A DNA stretch of 64,000 bases. It comes from Clostridium cavendishii DSM 21758 (GTDB lineage Bacteria; Bacillota; Clostridia; Clostridiales; Clostridiaceae). The notes under the pieces are model-generated. The model did no database searches. It was given only the letters and a program-made list of their open reading frames with translations, and was not told where the DNA came from. Each line of letters opens with the position of its first letter. Within the stretch, counting starts at the first letter, position 1. The translations under genes were made by a program, and so were the position numbers. Shown here one piece after another: positions 41,596 to 51,361 of this stretch. Location of the stretch: positions 62,001-126,000 of the forward strand of contig NZ_FQZB01000012.1 of NCBI RefSeq assembly GCF_900141845.1, read 5' to 3'.

Positions 41596-42621
41596 ATGTA
41601 TAGTTTTAAAAATGATTACAGTGAAGGTGCACATCCAAGAATTCTGGATTCTTTAATAGAATCAAATATGGTTCAAGAAGAAGGTTATGGAAATGACACT
41701 CACTCTAAAAATGCAATTTCTAAAATAAAAGAATTAACAGAAAATCAAAATATTGATGTTCATTTTATATCTGGAGGAACTCAAACAAATCTAATAACAA
41801 TAGGAGCTTTTCTAAAACCTTATGAAGCTTGTATATCTGCATGTAGCGGTCATATTGCGGTTAATGAAACTGGAGCAATAGAATATACTGGTCATAAAGT
41901 AATTACAGTAGATTCAAGTGATGGAAAAATAACTACGGAAAAAATACAAGAAGTATTAAATTCTTATGTAAATGAACATGTTGTAAAACCAAAGCTTGTA
42001 TATATTTCTAACCCCACAGAATTAGGCACAATATATACAAAGAAAGAATTAGAGAATCTATATGATTTTTGTAAAGCAAAAAATCTTATTTTATATGCAG
42101 ATGGAGCAAGATTGGGAGCAGCTATTTGTGTTAAAGAAGCTGATTTAACATTAAAAGATATGTGTGATTTTACCGATTCATTTTTTATAGGCGGAACTAA
42201 AGGTGGAGCCCTTCTTGGAGAAGCATTAATAATAAAAAATGAAAGTTTAAAAGAGGATTTTAGATATCATATAAAGCAAAAAGGTGCTATGCTTGCAAAG
42301 GGAAGGCTTTTAGGAATTCAATTTGAAGAATTATTCAAGGATAACCTTTATTTTGAACTTGCAGAACACGCTAATAAAATGGCTACTCTTTTGACTAATG
42401 AACTAAAAAAATTAAATTGTAGTTTTTTAGTAAATTCTAAAACTAATCAGATTTTCCCTATATTAAAAAATGAACTAATAAAAAAATTAGAGGAAAAATT
42501 TAGCTTTTACACTTGGAAAAAGATAGATGATAATAGCTCTGCTATTAGGTTAATTACTTCATGGGCTACTAAAGAAGAAAAAATCCATGAATTTTTATCA
42601 GAAATAAAAAAACATAACTGA
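41596..42621 (+). CDS. Threonine aldolase / beta-eliminating lyase family protein
   Basis: A 341-aa PLP enzyme of fold type I. MYSFKNDYSEGAHPRILDSL matches the start of low-specificity L-threonine aldolases. VHFISGGTQTNLITIGAFLK is the PLP-phosphate loop, LYADGARLGAAICV contains the Asp pairing with the PLP nitrogen, and FIGGTKGGALLGEA has the Schiff-base Lys. It cleaves L-threonine or allo-threonine to glycine and acetaldehyde. AAGGAG stands 8 bases before the ATG. The gene is monocistronic and ends in a clear terminator. Confidence 0.88.
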   Translation: MYSFKNDYSEGAHPRILDSLIESNMVQEEGYGNDTHSKNAISKIKELTENQNIDVHFISGGTQTNLITIGAFLKPYEACISACSGHIAVNETGAIEYTGHKVITVDSSDGKITTEKIQEVLNSYVNEHVVKPKLVYISNPTELGTIYTKKELENLYDFCKAKNLILYADGARLGAAICVKEADLTLKDMCDFTDSFFIGGTKGGALLGEALIIKNESLKEDFRYHIKQKGAMLAKGRLLGIQFEELFKDNLYFELAEHANKMATLLTNELKKLNCSFLVNSKTNQIFPILKNELIKKLEEKFSFYTWKKIDDNSSAIRLITSWATKEEKIHEFLSEIKKHN

Positions 42622-42634
42622 TAACAATCATAGA

Positions 42635-42689
42635 AATATATCATCCTTTAAAATTGTTAATTTAATCGCTTTTAAAGGATGGATATATT
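42635..42689. terminator. Terminator between convergent genes
   Basis: AATATATCATCCTTTAAAA pairs with TTTTAAAGGATGGATATATT (one bulged base). It serves the aldolase and S8 protease genes. Confidence 0.8.
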
Positions 42690-42730
42690 TATTGATAATA
42701 AACTTATAAAATTAAGTCATTCAAATCTTT

Positions 42731-44800
42731 TTATAATGGTAGTCTTATAAATATTTTTCCTATATAAAACTCTTTTTGATTAATTATTTTTTCTGTAAAC
42801 ATAGTATTATCATTAAATTCAAATCTAATATTATCAAATATAGACTTAATATTAATAACTCCATACCCAACCTCCGGATTTGGATATAATTCTCCCTCCT
42901 GTTTTAATGTCCCACCTATTAAATATGTTTTAAGTTTTGTTGAATATAAACTTCTATCATTTCCATTAACTATTCCCCATTGAAACATAAGTGCTGAACA
43001 TCCAGCTACTACAGCTGCTGCAACACTTGAACCTGTTATCATTTCTGTTTTTCCATCAATTGTAGAAACTAATGCCTTTACTCCTCCAGCTACTACATCA
43101 GGCTTAATCCTTCCATCTCTCGTATAACCTCTACCAGACTCCTCCACGTTTGACTTATTATTTTGATTATAAAAACCAACTGATATACCACTTAGCGATG
43201 TAGCTGGCTGAGTTAGTGTTCTATATGGGTCTGGATTTAAAAACTTTGTTTCTGGAGCCAACAATTCCCTTTGAAGTAAATAAGCATCATATTTTCCTGT
43301 CACAATTAATTCTCCAATTAATTTAAATGTCCAAATTCCCTCTTTTATATTAATAGCTCTAATTGTAATACATTCTTCTCCAGTTGATACTTCTGGTATA
43401 GCATATTCTACATATATTATAGTATTTTCATATAAGAACTTAATTTCTGTCACTTTATTAATAACAGGTGGTACTCTATCTATTATTTCTCCAGAGGGCG
43501 ATACAATTGATAATGAAAATTTATCTGGTCTATTAATCCATATTTCAAATTTTATATTCTTTTGTCCATCACCAATTTTCAGTTCAATATTACTATAATT
43601 ATTTACATCTGTTAAACTTCCAGAAGAATGGGTATCTGAATCCCCTTGATTTCCTGTAGGTACTATTACAGCTATTCCCTTCTTTTTTGATATATCATCT
43701 ATATATCTCTCTGTAAAAGATAATCCATTATGAGAACCAAGATTAGTTCCTAATGGTAAAAGTATTACCATTGGGGTTTTAATTCTATTTGCTAGATTAT
43801 TCAAATAATTAAGTGCTAAAAATATAACTGACGTTGAATAAGCAACTTCTTTTCCATATACACCATATTCTTCTCTTCTTGTTAATGGTGCATAATAAAT
43901 TTTTACAATAGCAAAATTACATTTTGGAGCAACTCCTATAAGTTCTGGTTTTACACCTCTTGCCCCTACAATAGAAGCCATACTAGTACCATGACCAATT
44001 TCATCTCTTACTGGTACTATATCATAAGGATTAAGTCCTTCACGCTTTGCTTTAATAGCTTTAGTTATATCATCACGTGTATATTCACTGCCTCCATATT
44101 GGTCTTCAGGCTTTTTCCCACTTTCAATTGTTTGGTCCCATATAGTTAGAATCCTTGATGTTCCATCTTCATTAATAAATTCTTCATTTAAATAATCTAT
44201 ACCTGTATCTATAATACCAACTGTAACTCCAGAACCATCTAATGGCAAATAAACACTTTTATTAAAAATACTTGCTCCAGAGGCTTCTACAACCGAAATA
44301 TCACACAATGTATATAATAAACTGGGAACTTCAAAAGTAATAACATCATAAAGTTTATTAAAAACCTCTTGAATTTCTTTTATATTACCTATAATATCTA
44401 ATATTGCACGCTTAGAATCAATAACCACAACTCTGGCATTAGCAACTTTTTTTACAGCACTAACAATATCTCCTTGATATTCAACTGTTGCAAAAGTACC
44501 ATGAGGTATTGCAATAAACTCCTTATCTGTGAGATTAGGGATTATCTTAACAGTCACACCTGAAAGTTTACTTATAACCTCATTTATATCACCTTTGACT
44601 TCAATTATTGCTCTACTTGAATCAAGTATATACACATGTGCTGTTGGAATACGATTTGTAGCATTTAGAATATCTCCTTGATATTCTATTGTAGCATAAT
44701 TGTATTCATTCTCTTCGGAAAATGCGTAACCATCTTTTACTTTGTTTTCAGCTTTATACACACCTCCAATCCCATAACCTTTTTCTATTCTAATCACCAC
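42731..44800 (-). CDS. S8 family peptidase (CspB-like) with a duplicated inhibitory prodomain
   Basis: A 689-aa subtilisin-like protease. The catalytic triad is intact: Asp198 (VGIIDTGIDY), His270 (EIGHGTSMAS) and Ser592 (ITGSSVAAA), with oxyanion Asn near 384 (PTGNQGD). The length and internal insertion (about 400-510) match the clostridial CspB/CspBA group that processes germination proteins. There is no signal peptide. The N-terminal 160 residues contain two tandem copies of an inhibitor-like unit, each with ATxEYQGDI (36-44, 104-112) and [IV]xDSxRAI[IL] (58-67, 126-135). GAGGTGGTG upstream indicates a GTG start. A role in spore cortex hydrolase activation is plausible but not proven. Confidence 0.85.
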   Translation of the reverse strand: MVIRIEKGYGIGGVYKAENKVKDGYAFSEENEYNYATIEYQGDILNATNRIPTAHVYILDSSRAIIEVKGDINEVISKLSGVTVKIIPNLTDKEFIAIPHGTFATVEYQGDIVSAVKKVANARVVVIDSKRAILDIIGNIKEIQEVFNKLYDVITFEVPSLLYTLCDISVVEASGASIFNKSVYLPLDGSGVTVGIIDTGIDYLNEEFINEDGTSRILTIWDQTIESGKKPEDQYGGSEYTRDDITKAIKAKREGLNPYDIVPVRDEIGHGTSMASIVGARGVKPELIGVAPKCNFAIVKIYYAPLTRREEYGVYGKEVAYSTSVIFLALNYLNNLANRIKTPMVILLPLGTNLGSHNGLSFTERYIDDISKKKGIAVIVPTGNQGDSDTHSSGSLTDVNNYSNIELKIGDGQKNIKFEIWINRPDKFSLSIVSPSGEIIDRVPPVINKVTEIKFLYENTIIYVEYAIPEVSTGEECITIRAINIKEGIWTFKLIGELIVTGKYDAYLLQRELLAPETKFLNPDPYRTLTQPATSLSGISVGFYNQNNKSNVEESGRGYTRDGRIKPDVVAGGVKALVSTIDGKTEMITGSSVAAAVVAGCSALMFQWGIVNGNDRSLYSTKLKTYLIGGTLKQEGELYPNPEVGYGVINIKSIFDNIRFEFNDNTMFTEKIINQKEFYIGKIFIRLPL

Positions 44801-45029
44801 CTCAATATTTGCACTTATAAAAAATAAGAATTTCCCTTTATATACATTATGAAAAAAATAATAAAGTAATTACGTAAAACTTACTTTATCTTTTAATAAT
44901 AATTTATATGTTTGTCATTAAGTTGTTAATTCTTATACATGAAAAATACAACTTATTAAGGTATAATATACATAATATATTATTTATTATGTTATAATAT
45001 TGAGAAAAATAAATAAAAAGGAGTAATTT

Positions 45030-45686
45030 ATGTTAAAATACAAATGTTTAGTACTCGACCACGACGATACCGTGGCTCAAAGCACACCTGAAATACATTT
45101 CCCAGTTTTTAAAAATACCTTATCAAAACTTCGCCCTGATACTAAAATGACGCTAGATGAATTTATGATGTATTGTTTTGACCCAGGTTTTCATTCGCTG
45201 TGCTTTGATATATTAAAATTTACAGAGGAAGAAATGAATTATCAAGTTAATACATGGAAAGAACATGTTAAATCTAATATTCCAGCCTTTTATCCTGGAT
45301 TTGAAAAAATTATAAAGAGACAAAAAGAAGAAGGTGGACTAGTCTGCGTGGTTTCACATTCTTATAGTGAAAATATAAAACGTGATTACTTAAAAAATTG
45401 CGGTATCATCCCAGATATGATTTTTGGTTGGGAACGTTGTGAAGAAGAACGTAAACCTAATCCATACCCACTCAAAGAAATCATGTTTAAATATAATCTT
45501 AAACCTGAAGATTTAATAATGGTAGATGACTTAAAACCTGGTTCTGATATGGCAAAAGCTTGTAATGTAGCCTTTGCCGGAGCAGGTTGGTCTCATACAA
45601 ATAAGCTAATAATAGATTTTATGAAAGAAAATTGTGATCATTATTTTAGTAATGTTATTGAACTTGAAAAATTCTTATTTGAATAA
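45030..45686 (+). CDS. HAD family hydrolase (phosphatase-like)
   Basis: A 218-aa HAD phosphatase. CLVLDHDDTVAQS is motif I, with the nucleophilic Asp and general acid Asp (the first D is preceded by Val-Leu as usual). VCVVSHSYS is motif II with a Ser. RKPNPYP gives the motif III Lys, and IMVDDLKPGSDMAKACN is motif IV with DD. The helical cap inserted after motif I is of the phosphoglycolate phosphatase type. The substrate is a small phosphorylated compound of unknown identity. AAGGAG precedes the ATG. Confidence 0.85.
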   Translation: MLKYKCLVLDHDDTVAQSTPEIHFPVFKNTLSKLRPDTKMTLDEFMMYCFDPGFHSLCFDILKFTEEEMNYQVNTWKEHVKSNIPAFYPGFEKIIKRQKEEGGLVCVVSHSYSENIKRDYLKNCGIIPDMIFGWERCEEERKPNPYPLKEIMFKYNLKPEDLIMVDDLKPGSDMAKACNVAFAGAGWSHTNKLIIDFMKENCDHYFSNVIELEKFLFE

Positions 45687-45805
45687 TTGACTTTTAATAT
45701 TTAAAATTTGAGTTTTACTTAAAAATGATGTTAATATAACAAATTTTAAATGACTTTAACAAGAGTTTCTTAGCTCGTATTTTTATTATATAGTATTGTA
45801 TAAAT

Positions 45806-45843
45806 AAAAATCAGACTTGAATCAACTACAAGTCTGATTTTTA
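45806..45843. terminator. Terminator between convergent genes
   Basis: AAAAATCAGACTTG and CAAGTCTGATTTTT form a perfect 14-bp stem between the HAD and YciI genes. Confidence 0.88.
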
Positions 45844-45864
45844 TTCTTTTTATTTATTCTCAAA

Positions 45865-46164
45865 TTATTGCTTTTCAAACCATTCATTAGCTATTAACTG
45901 AAAATTATGTGGAGTAAACTCTATTACACGATAATCTTGTATATCATTAGTCTTAAGTGGTTCAGCAGATAAATACTTTTCCACTTGTTCCATTGACTCA
46001 GCTTTCATAAGAAATATTCCACCACTCTCATCATTCTTAAGTCCAGTCACTAAAATTCTACCAGATTCAAATTCCTTTTTAGAATAAGCTATATGTTCAT
46101 TTAAAATATTTTCATTAATAAGCGTTGGATTTTTTATTAACCCCTCAATGATAAAAAATTTCAT
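45865..46164 (-). CDS. YciI family protein
   Basis: A 99-aa ferredoxin-like-fold protein. HIAYSKKEFESGRILVTGLK contains the conserved His and the RIL(V/L)xG pattern of the YciI family. NDESGGIFLMKAESMEQVEK (about 64-83) is the second half with the conserved AES region. Relatives are dimers with a putative active-site His-Asp pair, and their reaction is unknown. GGAGATGAG precedes the ATG. The gene is monocistronic. Confidence 0.8.
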   Translation of the reverse strand: MKFFIIEGLIKNPTLINENILNEHIAYSKKEFESGRILVTGLKNDESGGIFLMKAESMEQVEKYLSAEPLKTNDIQDYRVIEFTPHNFQLIANEWFEKQ

Positions 46165-46338
46165 TTTCTCATCTCCTTTATAATTTGATTATAGTTTTCT
46201 ATTAAATAATTTATAAAATTATTATTTTAATTTTTAACCATTTCCTATAATAAATTCTAAACACATTTTCTGCTATTAGTTTTAGAAAAACAAAATGTAA
46301 AATTAAATTTATATTCCAAAGAAAAATAATTGAAATTA

Positions 46339-47436
46339 TTATTGTTTTTTCATTATATCTGTATTATTAATCCAAGTAACAAAATAAGGTCTATTCTTAT
46401 CTTTTTCTTTCATATATAATAAAAATGGTTTGTCAAAAATTAAATTTTTAGGTTTACTTATAGGTAATGAACTCTTTTTCATACTAATCTCACCCTTTGA
46501 CTTCAACTCTGCTCCTTTTTCTGTTAAATCGAATTGTGTTCTTTGTATTGCACTACTTATTTTATAATCCTCAAAACCCTTATTTAGGACTTTTTTATCT
46601 TCAAGTTCAGTAAAATTCTTTTTAAAATCAAAATTTAATTTTGGTATTTTTAAACTTGCCACTTGATAAACTTCTCCATCATTTTTCCTATGATCTAATG
46701 CATATTTTAAGGTATTATTTAAGGTATCTTGTGGAGGTATTTTAGATAATATGAGTTCATCTTCTGGATTTTTTCCTTTTAAAGATATTATAAAATCGTC
46801 ATCTCCACCATAATAAAGGATTCTAATCTGATTTAATAAAGCTTCTTTATTCTCTCTAACTGTTTTGTCACCTATACCAAAAGCTTGAACTTTCTCATCA
46901 CTAAATTCTACTCCATCTTTCAAATTTTCAAAAGCATACTCAAATTCTACATTCTTTTTTAGAAATGCATACGCTAATATATCATTTGGATTATTTAAAA
47001 CTGTTTCTACTTGCCATTTTCCACCTTCATTAAACTTATCTTTTAATGCTTTATTAACCTTTTCTACTATACCATCTTTATTATATCCAACCATAGCTAT
47101 ATAGCTATTTTCATCTATATCATTTTTAGTAAAATTCTTTTTATTAAGTTCTTTAACTAATATATTATCACCTTCAAGAATTATATCTTCCTTTATCATA
47201 TTGTCTCTAAGCTCATTCCAAGCCATTTGAAAAGTGCCACACCAAATCATATTTTTATTTTCCATAGGAACATCTAATACAACATACATATTATTTTTTT
47301 TATTATCAATTTTAGTGATTGCTTGTTTATACTCTTCATTTGAAAAGCTTGCTGTCTTTATATAATATAAGTATCCCCAAATACAAAAAGTAATAATTAT
47401 AGACACTATTACAATAGCCATACTCTTCTTTTTCAT
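46339..47436 (-). CDS. Membrane-anchored protein with a possible serpin-like C-terminal half
   Basis: A 365-aa protein with one N-terminal membrane segment (AIVIVSIIITFCIWGYLYYI) and an extracellular body. The C-terminal 110 residues resemble the end of serpins: IPKLNFDF-like strand (ASLKIPKLNFDFKKNFTELE), a fragment QRTQFDLTEKGAEL comparable to the hinge before the reactive loop, and NLIFDKPFLLYMKEK comparable to the serpin F-x-x-D-R-P-F-L-F motif. The N-terminal half is not clearly serpin-like, so the relation is tentative. It may be an inactive or diverged member. AGGAGTGTGAAAATA precedes the ATG at 47436; the GTG 9 bases upstream is an alternative. Confidence 0.5.
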   Translation of the reverse strand: MKKKSMAIVIVSIIITFCIWGYLYYIKTASFSNEEYKQAITKIDNKKNNMYVVLDVPMENKNMIWCGTFQMAWNELRDNMIKEDIILEGDNILVKELNKKNFTKNDIDENSYIAMVGYNKDGIVEKVNKALKDKFNEGGKWQVETVLNNPNDILAYAFLKKNVEFEYAFENLKDGVEFSDEKVQAFGIGDKTVRENKEALLNQIRILYYGGDDDFIISLKGKNPEDELILSKIPPQDTLNNTLKYALDHRKNDGEVYQVASLKIPKLNFDFKKNFTELEDKKVLNKGFEDYKISSAIQRTQFDLTEKGAELKSKGEISMKKSSLPISKPKNLIFDKPFLLYMKEKDKNRPYFVTWINNTDIMKKQ

Positions 47437-47721
47437 TATTTTCACACTCCTAGATATTATTAAAATCTCATACCATTATGTAATTTTAAACATAACTTCA
47501 TTAATTTATACGAAAATTTTTCAAAAATAGTTACATAATCAAGAAATTTCTTTCAGAATAAGCATTAAACTTCTATTGTTCTATATTTATATTTGTTATT
47601 TAATTATAATAAATTATTTTTTTATTACCCCCTAAAAATTTTTTAATTTTTCGTATATATAGACAAAGACACATCAAAGTGATCTTATATAAAATAATTT
47701 ATATAAATGGAGGAATTAGAA

Positions 47722-48900
47722 ATGAAAAAAATAGCAATTTATGTTACTATGGCAGCAATAATAATAAGTATAAGTGGAACTAAGGCATTTGCAACAGATG
47801 AAACCACTTTAAAATCAGAAGCTGGAATTACACCTGATAGCATTCTTTATCCAATCGATAAGGCATTAGATGATTTAAGTATCTCATTATCTTCTAGTGA
47901 TGAAGCTAAGACTGAAACCTTAGCTAATATAGCCGAAGAAAGACTTGGAGAAAGTGAAGTTATGGCTGAAGCTGATAAAACTGATTTGGCAAATGAAGCT
48001 TTAGAAGCATCTAATCAAAAAATGCAAGAAGCTACTGAAACACTTCAAACAGTAATTGAAAATAAAGGTGACTCTACAGACGAAAAAACAACCAATAATT
48101 TATCAGAATTAGAAAAGAAAATACAAGATAAACAAACAAAATCTTTAGAAGTTTTAACTAACTTAGAAAATAAATTAGGTGATAAGGCTAAAGAAGTTAT
48201 TGCAAATGTTATAGAAATGCAAAAAACTAAAAAAGAAGCTGTTAAGGCTATGGTTGAAGAAAGACATAAGCTTAATGATGTAAGAAAAGTTATGAATGTT
48301 GCTAAAGAAGCTTTAGCAAAAGCTAAAGAAGAAGGTGATGCAGCAGCTATTCAAGCAGCTCAGACAAGCTTAGATGAAGCCACCAAAGCCTATGAGACTG
48401 AAAAAGAAGTAATGAAAAAAGTACTTGAAGAAAAAAAGGCTATCATAAAAGGTGGGCTTGAAAAAATTAAAGAAGTCAACAAACAAGCTAAAGAAAAGAT
48501 TAAGCAAGATTTAGAAGCAGGAATTATAACAAAAGAACAAGCTAAAGAGCAATTAGATGTTTTAAATCAAGATATTCAAACTAAGGAGCAAAAAGATAAA
48601 GAAACTCCAGATGAAAACAAAGATAAAAATAAAGATAAAACCCAAAATAAAGAAGTAAAAGATGAAAATACTACTCCTCAAAATAATTCAACTACTCCTA
48701 ATAATGAAGAAAAGAAAAATAATCATGGACAAGAAAAAAAGCAAGAAAATGAAGTAGCAACACCAGAAACACAAGTAAATAAACAAGAGTCAAAACCAGA
48801 TGAAGCTAAAGATAACCAAGCTTCAAAAGCTAAAGAAAATGGACATGAGAAAAATGATAAAGAAAAGAAGGAAAATGAAGGTAAAGGAAATAAGAAATAA
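47722..48900 (+). CDS. Secreted DUF5667 domain protein with long charged tail
   Basis: A 392-aa exported protein. MKKIAIYVTMAAIIISISGT is the signal peptide, cleaved near AFA (residue 23). Residues about 25-110 (GITPDSILYPIDKALDDLSI, ETLANIAEERLGESEVMAEA) match DUF5667, a helical extracytoplasmic domain. A long coiled coil of Lys/Glu/Ala sequence extends to about residue 290. The tail (about 290-392) is a low-complexity Lys/Glu/Asn/Gln stretch without a wall anchor. It may be retained at the surface by charge. GGAGG stands 8 bases before the ATG at 47722; the in-frame ATG at 47707 overlaps that site. Confidence 0.8.
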   Translation: MKKIAIYVTMAAIIISISGTKAFATDETTLKSEAGITPDSILYPIDKALDDLSISLSSSDEAKTETLANIAEERLGESEVMAEADKTDLANEALEASNQKMQEATETLQTVIENKGDSTDEKTTNNLSELEKKIQDKQTKSLEVLTNLENKLGDKAKEVIANVIEMQKTKKEAVKAMVEERHKLNDVRKVMNVAKEALAKAKEEGDAAAIQAAQTSLDEATKAYETEKEVMKKVLEEKKAIIKGGLEKIKEVNKQAKEKIKQDLEAGIITKEQAKEQLDVLNQDIQTKEQKDKETPDENKDKNKDKTQNKEVKDENTTPQNNSTTPNNEEKKNNHGQEKKQENEVATPETQVNKQESKPDEAKDNQASKAKENGHEKNDKEKKENEGKGNKK

Positions 48901-48939
48901 CATAATTAGCTAATATTTTAAAATTTTTTCTTATAGGAA

Positions 48940-48961
48940 AGGGTGTAAATTATTACACCCT
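48940..48961. terminator. Terminator between convergent genes
   Basis: AGGGTGTAA and TTACACCCT form a 9-bp stem with a very short loop, flanked by T-rich sequence on both sides. Confidence 0.75.
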
Positions 48962-48982
48962 CTCTTAATATAATCAATTAGT

Positions 48983-49816
48983 TTATACTTGCGTTACTCT
49001 AACAATATGAATAGTTAAGTAAAGAATTTCCTCTTTAGTTAATTCTTTATCTAATACCTTCTTTACATAATTTCTAATTAATTCACTGCACTTAAATTGC
49101 TTAGGATATTCATTTTTGATTTGTTCAAATATAAATGTATCCTTAGATTCTATCATTTTATCATCAATTAATCTTTGAATAAAAAATTGAAGATGCGTTA
49201 AGAATCTAGAATAACTTAAAGAATCTTTATCAAGTTTCATACCAAAATTGTATTGTATTATATTAAAAATATCCTTTAACATTTTTATTGTAAGTAGAGT
49301 ATTTTGCATTTCTCCTTCATCTGTTTGAGCATTAACAAAATGAAATGCAATATTTGCAGCTTCTTCTTCTGGCAGCTCTATGTTAAGTTTATCATTAATA
49401 TGCTTAATTGCATATTTTCCAATTTCAAATTCTTTTGGATAGAATTTTTTAACTTCCCAAAGCAAACGATTCTGCATGATTATGTTACTCTTATATCTTG
49501 TAATTGCATAAGAAATATGATCAATTAAAGTAATAAATATTTGACTATTTATTTTAAAGTTTAATTTTTCTGTAGCATATTCTATAATTTCATTCGTTGT
49601 TTCAATATATTCAATCGGTGTTCTTTCAATAAGCTTAACATAATCTTTGGTTTCATTCTCTCCCTTTGCTACAAATATTTTTTCTATCTTGTCAACATCT
49701 AAATCATCACCAGCTTTTTTCATGAAACCTAGACCTTTTCCCATTATGACTATTTGTTTATCATTCTCATCTTGTGCTAAAATCAAGCTATTATTCATCA
49801 CTTTAACTATCTTCAT
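48983..49816 (-). CDS. licT: BglG/LicT family transcription antiterminator
   Basis: A 277-aa RNA-binding antiterminator. The N-terminal CAT domain (MKIVKVMNNSLILAQDENDK, VIMGKGLGFMKKAGD) binds the RAT hairpin. Two PRD domains follow (about 65-165 and 172-277) with the conserved phosphorylatable histidines in LIDHISYAI and NIAFHFVNA of PRD1 and LTHLQFFIQRLI and LTIHIVRV of PRD2. It is the third gene of the beta-glucoside operon and would bind the RAT at 53319-53347 when the substrate is present, preventing termination. AAGGTGAA precedes the ATG at 49816. The spacing to the glucosidase gene (41 bases) supports one transcript. Confidence 0.9.
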   Translation of the reverse strand: MKIVKVMNNSLILAQDENDKQIVIMGKGLGFMKKAGDDLDVDKIEKIFVAKGENETKDYVKLIERTPIEYIETTNEIIEYATEKLNFKINSQIFITLIDHISYAITRYKSNIIMQNRLLWEVKKFYPKEFEIGKYAIKHINDKLNIELPEEEAANIAFHFVNAQTDEGEMQNTLLTIKMLKDIFNIIQYNFGMKLDKDSLSYSRFLTHLQFFIQRLIDDKMIESKDTFIFEQIKNEYPKQFKCSELIRNYVKKVLDKELTKEEILYLTIHIVRVTQV

Positions 49817-49857
49817 TTTATTCACCTTCAGCATTTGTATTTAAATTTATAAAAGGT

Positions 49858-51270
49858 TTATAATACTTTCCCATTAGTAGCTATAACATTTTTATACCAA
49901 TTAAAACTTTTCTTTTTGATTCTTCTTAAGTCCTTTAAATCAAATTCATCTCTATTAACATAAATAAATCCATAACGCTTACCATATCCTTGATGCGTAC
50001 TTACTACATCTATAGCAGACCAAGGACAATATCCTATAACCTTAACGCCATCAGTAATTGCTAATTGTAATTGCTCTAGATGTTTTTTTATATAATCAAT
50101 TCTATAATCATCATTTATAACATCATTTTCTTCTACTACGTCTGGTGCTCCTATTCCATTTTCGGTAATTAGTATCGGTAAATTATATCTTTCATATACC
50201 TTTCTTAATGTCAACCTAAGACCTACAGGATCTATAACCCAACCATATTTTGTTTTGTCAACATATGGATTTTCAGCTGCACGATATACACCTTGTTCCC
50301 CTAACATTATTTGTTGGTCTCCAGCTCTTGCCGATATATCAGACGTATCACCTTTACTTGCTGCAATTGTAGCAGTTGAATAATAATTTATAGCTATAAA
50401 ATCCGGCCTAGCACTAGCCATTTCCTCCATATCACCTTCTAGTATATTTGGCTCTAATCCCCTATCTACTAGATAACTCCAAGATAAGCTATTGTATCTT
50501 CCAAAAGCTGCTACATCTAAGAAACTCCAGCAACGTATAGTTTCCCAATTATGGGCTGCAATAGCATCATTAGGATTACAGGTTTCCCCATACATAGCTG
50601 TTGTATTTACAGCAGGTCCTATTTTTGAATCAGGACACATTTTATGACATAAATTCATTACTCTTGCTTGAGCTAATAACATATGATGATTTTGCTGATA
50701 TATTTCTTTTTTAGTGGGTATTTCGAATCCCTTAGGTATTCCTATAGCTCCTGGATGCAGAATCATAGTATTTTGCTCATTTATTGTTAGCCAATATTTA
50801 ACCTTTGAGCCAAAGCATTCAAATAATACTTTAGCATATTCTATAAAAGCATCTATAGTCTCACGATTTCCCCAGCCTCCCTTTTCTTCTAAAGCATAAG
50901 GTAAATCAAAATGAAACATTGTAACTATAGGCTCAATTCCATAACTATTTAATTCATCAATTAAATCATTATAAAATTTAATTCCTTTTTCATTTATATC
51001 ACCAATTCCATTTGGAATAATTCTAGTCCAAGCTATAGAAAAACGATATGCCTTTAAGCCAAGATCTGCAAACAACTTTACATCTTCCTTAAACCTATGA
51101 TAATGGTCACTTGCAACTTTAAAATCTGATGTTTCTTTCGGATGGTCACACATATCTATCACAGACATACCTTTTCCATCTTCATTTGACGCACCTTCAA
51201 CTTGATAAGCTGATGTTGAAGCACCCCATAAAAAATTTTCAGGAAATTCTTTTATATTATTATATATCAT
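49858..51270 (-). CDS. bglA: 6-phospho-beta-glucosidase (GH1 family)
   Basis: A 470-aa glycoside hydrolase family 1 enzyme. FPENFLWGASTSAYQVEGAS is the N-terminal signature, WLTINEQNT holds the acid/base Glu (NEQ form) and LPILITENGIGAPD holds the nucleophile Glu (ITENG). A phosphate-recognition region near YGKRYGFIYVNRDE fits 6-phospho-beta-glucosidases, which hydrolyse PTS-imported phosphorylated beta-glucosides. The start MIYNNIKEFP at 51270 follows AGAGGAG; an open frame 21 codons further upstream has no ribosome binding site. Its gene lies between the PTS transporter and antiterminator. Confidence 0.9.
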   Translation of the reverse strand: MIYNNIKEFPENFLWGASTSAYQVEGASNEDGKGMSVIDMCDHPKETSDFKVASDHYHRFKEDVKLFADLGLKAYRFSIAWTRIIPNGIGDINEKGIKFYNDLIDELNSYGIEPIVTMFHFDLPYALEEKGGWGNRETIDAFIEYAKVLFECFGSKVKYWLTINEQNTMILHPGAIGIPKGFEIPTKKEIYQQNHHMLLAQARVMNLCHKMCPDSKIGPAVNTTAMYGETCNPNDAIAAHNWETIRCWSFLDVAAFGRYNSLSWSYLVDRGLEPNILEGDMEEMASARPDFIAINYYSTATIAASKGDTSDISARAGDQQIMLGEQGVYRAAENPYVDKTKYGWVIDPVGLRLTLRKVYERYNLPILITENGIGAPDVVEENDVINDDYRIDYIKKHLEQLQLAITDGVKVIGYCPWSAIDVVSTHQGYGKRYGFIYVNRDEFDLKDLRRIKKKSFNWYKNVIATNGKVL

Positions 51271-51361
51271 TTTGTAATCTCCTCTCTTTAACTTAAATAT
51301 TTTAGTCTTTAAGTCAGACCTTAATTTCATCACAAAGCCTGACTTAAAATTCTAATATTAT

